Assembly: GCA_945862385.1 (NCBI GenBank)
Contig: CAMAXV010000002.1
Span: 62,001 to 126,000 of the forward strand
Length of the DNA: 64,000 bases
Direction: 5' to 3'
Source: Chitinophaga pinensis
GTDB taxonomy: Bacteria > Bacteroidota > Bacteroidia > Chitinophagales > Chitinophagaceae
The notes beneath the pieces are model-generated. The model saw only the letters and a list, made by a program, of their open reading frames with translations, ran no database searches and was not told the DNA's origin. This document shows, piece by piece, positions 63,001 through 64,000 of the stretch; the stretch's first letter is position 1, and the number at the start of each line of letters is the position of its first letter. A program made the position numbers and the translations under genes.

Positions 63001-63326
63001 TTTTTTTTATCCTGAAACCCTGCGGCTTCTGATACATCATCAAATTTCCAGTTGCCTTTATTCAGATAAAGTTTGTTGGCGCCCATGTTGGCTGTAAAGA
63101 ACACATCCGATAATCCGTCATTATTCAGGTCACCAATAGCCACACCTCCACCATTATAGAAATTGCGGTAACTGAATATATTGAATTCACTTGTGTTGAC
63201 TGTCTTGTTCTGAAAGTCTATTCCCGTATTGGTCATTTCCTCCAGCAACACAGGCTTGCTTGTGTTACAGGCTGCGATGCAGCCAATGAGGAAGAATGCA
63301 GCTGAATTTTTCAACAGTTTTGTCAT
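60021..63326 (-). CDS. VCBS/FG-GAP repeat lipoprotein with ASPIC/UnbV domain (first copy)
   Basis: A 1101-residue lipoprotein, paralogue of the following gene and the same in layout: lipobox IAAC (Cys about residue 20), propeller blades with DLNNDGLSDVFF and DYDLDGDLDCYI loops, and an ASPIC/UnbV domain around 520-590 (AIGSRIELYSGKEVLSREL, GFQSSVDYKILFGLGQ). A second set of blades follows (DVNSDGLDDVFIGG, DIDADGDLDVFTA). I start it at the ATG at 63326, which gives a proper signal; a frame opening at 63386 does not. A TATATTTG box 57 bases upstream suggests its own promoter after the SusD terminator. Confidence 0.88.
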   Translation of the reverse strand: MTKLLKNSAAFFLIGCIAACNTSKPVLLEEMTNTGIDFQNKTVNTSEFNIFSYRNFYNGGGVAIGDLNNDGLSDVFFTANMGANKLYLNKGNWKFDDVSEAAGFQDKKKWSTGVALVDINQDGFLDIYVCNAGYQPGVNTENELWINDGKMHFTDQAARYGLNDSGFTTHAAFFDYDLDGDLDCYILNNSFIPVNTLNYSNKRELRAKDWNVADDLKGGGDKLMRNDGGVFTDVSEDAGIYGSLIGFGLGVTVGDVNGDLLPDIYVSNDFFERDYLYINQGNGKFSEELTKRVRHLSHSSMGADMADVNNDGWNDMFVTEMLPGDDKRLKITTSFERYDVFKYKFKSDFYYQYMQNTLQKNNGRGMFSDVAHYAGVSATDWSWGALLFDADNDGFNDIYVCNGIYHDLTDQDFIDFFADEVVQRMVVTGEKEEVEEVIKKMPSRPIKNKFYLNKGAFNFADAGDSSGVTTNSFSNGAAYGDLDNDGDLDLIVNNLNQPAFIYRNNSRETTGNHYIGFTLQADKPNRQAIGSRIELYSGKEVLSRELLPTRGFQSSVDYKILFGLGQNRTIDSVRVYWPDRTFRTMKNLLQDSVHHLVKDSSDRKFVPAVTTPSYLAVNNNFQFNSHVEDNYVDIYQERNIPRLISREGPRAAVGDVNSDGLDDVFIGGASSHPASLYIQSRQGFYKSNEELWIQEKEPEDVAAVFFDADGDKDLDLMVGSGGNNRPTLSKPMSHRLYINDGKGLFKKKEGAFPLAVGNTNVMLRIDIDADGDLDVFTASCSVPVQYGTMPKPAFYRNSGNAAFVLDESILADVRPGMITSAIFAELDGKGMPELILVGEWMEPAIYSLVNGKFIPVGKQEGLYKGWWHSVTAADLDQDGDMDLVLGNNGANNYLRPTQTEPVKMWVNQFDESALKQVIISRTVNGKDVPVFLKKDLTDQIPSLKKQNLRHDAYAEKSVQQLFSSELIKNSEVQTYNYSSSCIAWNNGNGSFEFMPLPMEVQLSAVKSILPTDVNRDGRVDLIFGFNLYEWLPQFSRMDAGYGLLLINDGKRRFSPLSPAASGIEVVGETRDIKSIFINGALNYLFIQNNDSPILYQTNQGK

Positions 63327-63383
63327 GGCAGGTATAATACACTTGAGATGCAGCTTGGTTTTTAATCTGAGCCCAATAATTTG

Positions 63384-63391
63384 CAAATATA
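63384..63391 (-). promoter_or_regulatory. -7 promoter box of the VCBS operon
   Basis: Reads TATATTTG on the minus strand, 57 bases before the ATG at 63326. A GAGGGA/TCCCTC hairpin lies just upstream (63402-63420). Confidence 0.45.
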
Positions 63392-63426
63392 CTGAGAACA
63401 GGAGGGAGTTTCAGTCCCTCATAAAA

Positions 63427-63460
63427 TTAAGAAAGGCCGTTTTGCAACGGCCTTTCTTAA
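63427..63460. terminator. Terminator after susD
   Basis: A perfect 15-base-pair stem (TTAAGAAAGGCCGTT and its complement) with loop TTGC, 18 bases after the SusD stop; the T-rich side faces the minus-strand direction. Confidence 0.8.
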
Positions 63461-63478
63461 TGTCAGTATGAGCGTTTA

Positions 63479-64000
63479 TCAATAACCTGGATTTTGAGTC
63501 AGGTTTGGATTAACAGCCAGCTGCTCACTTGGAATAGCGAAAAGCAGACGCTCATCACCTGATGCAGATTTCTCTGTCCAAGTTCCGAGGAACTTACCGA
63601 AGCGAATCAGGTCATTCCTTCTCCATCCTTCCCAGTACAACTCACGGCTTCTCTCGTCAAGCAGGTTGTCGAGTGTCAGTGAAGCAAATGGAGTGGCACC
63701 GCGGTTGGTACGGATTTGGTTTACAATAACAAGTCCTTCTGCAGCTTTACCAGTTCTAACAAGCGCTTCAGCCTTCATCAGGAGAACGTCAGCCAAACGG
63801 AAGATTACATACTCGTTTTCAGCCTGCTGGCCTTCACGGGGATAATCTGGCGTGTACTTGATTACACGGATACCTGTGATTTCAAGATCATTACCTGTTT
63901 CTTTCAGCTTTACAGCTTTAGTATAGGCAAGGTTATTGTTCTTCCTGTCTTTCAGAGCAGCACCAGTCTGATCAAATTGCTGCCCGATAAGCAACCCTGC
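63479..64000 (-). CDS. SusD/RagB family outer-membrane lipoprotein (5' part outside window)
   Basis: The C-terminal 173 residues of a SusD-like nutrient-binding lipoprotein, the partner of a SusC TonB receptor that should lie further along outside the window. The diagnostic segments are YVIFRLADVLLMKAEALVRTG, VNQIRTNRGATPF, LLDERSRELYWEGWRRNDLIRFGKF (core ERSRELYWEGWRR) and the closing IPSEQLAVNPNLTQNPGY. The frame is open to the window edge, so no start is annotated. The adjoining VCBS lipoproteins may belong to the same uptake locus. Confidence 0.92.
   Translation of the reverse strand, partial: AGLLIGQQFDQTGAALKDRKNNNLAYTKAVKLKETGNDLEITGIRVIKYTPDYPREGQQAENEYVIFRLADVLLMKAEALVRTGKAAEGLVIVNQIRTNRGATPFASLTLDNLLDERSRELYWEGWRRNDLIRFGKFLGTWTEKSASGDERLLFAIPSEQLAVNPNLTQNPGY

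Overview
The window is a chromosomal segment of a Bacteroidota bacterium, most likely family Chitinophagaceae or a close relative. The evidence is the family content: SusD, TonB receptors with carboxypeptidase-like N-termini, DUF4249, GldC, a PorG-like protein, a type IX sorting domain, VCBS/ASPIC lipoproteins and ribosomal protein THX. The promoter style agrees: many genes have a TAnnTTTG -7 box a few bases before the start codon. No phage, insertion sequence or CRISPR array was seen, and no gene-free stretch exceeds 300 bases.

Layout. 1-2.8 kb: superoxide dismutase (cut by the window edge), tadA, rnpA, rpmH and murI. 2.8-10.8 kb (minus strand): the conserved envelope cluster nadK, porG-like, uppS, bamA and two ompH/skp genes, plus a small BamA-like barrel. 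10.8-13.8 kb: CBS protein, alpha/beta hydrolase, CvpA, YqeY and gldC. 13.8-19.4 kb: a short glycosyltransferase divergent from a Cys/Met-metabolism PLP enzyme, a DUF2400 protein, a MazEF toxin-antitoxin pair, lysS and DUF2200. 19.4-26.3 kb: a carbohydrate cluster with a giant ThuA/PVC-dehydrogenase/cupredoxin protein, a Gfo/Idh/MocA oxidoreductase, a TIM-barrel isomerase and a DUF5009/HGSNAT-like membrane protein. 26.3-31.2 kb: an HMCES/YedK-like protein, then DUF4290-murA-gmk-CNNM and a tRNA-Arg(CCU).

31.2-36.3 kb holds the most interesting locus. A type IX-sorted 866-residue protein is followed on the same strand by a 107-residue protein with a PVDGG-plus-membrane-plus-basic C-terminus (PID-CTERM type), an exosortase with a C/R/H triad (XrtX-like) and a small membrane protein that overlaps it. 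This looks like a compact one-substrate exosortase system beside a T9SS cargo gene. A strong hairpin lies inside the start of the exosortase gene.

36.5-42.6 kb: a tightly coupled four-gene operon (unknown secreted protein, TonB receptor, DUF4249 lipoprotein, macroglobulin-like protein with a plug-like domain). 42.7-50.9 kb: a TPR membrane protein, SRPBCC protein, Ig-like lipoprotein, recR, a two-gene metH, exodeoxyribonuclease III and DUF4286. 51-55.7 kb: HU, THX, pdxH, pyrH and the rplM-rpsI-rpsB-tsf operon. 55.8-64 kb: SusD (cut by the edge) followed by two tandem VCBS/ASPIC lipoproteins and a GyrI-like protein.

Recurring small-scale features are terminators whose T-tract runs straight into the next gene (rpmH/rnpA, ompH/murI, tsf/pyrH), promoters so close to ATG that the mRNA should be nearly leaderless, and two tandem arrays with a 7-base period.
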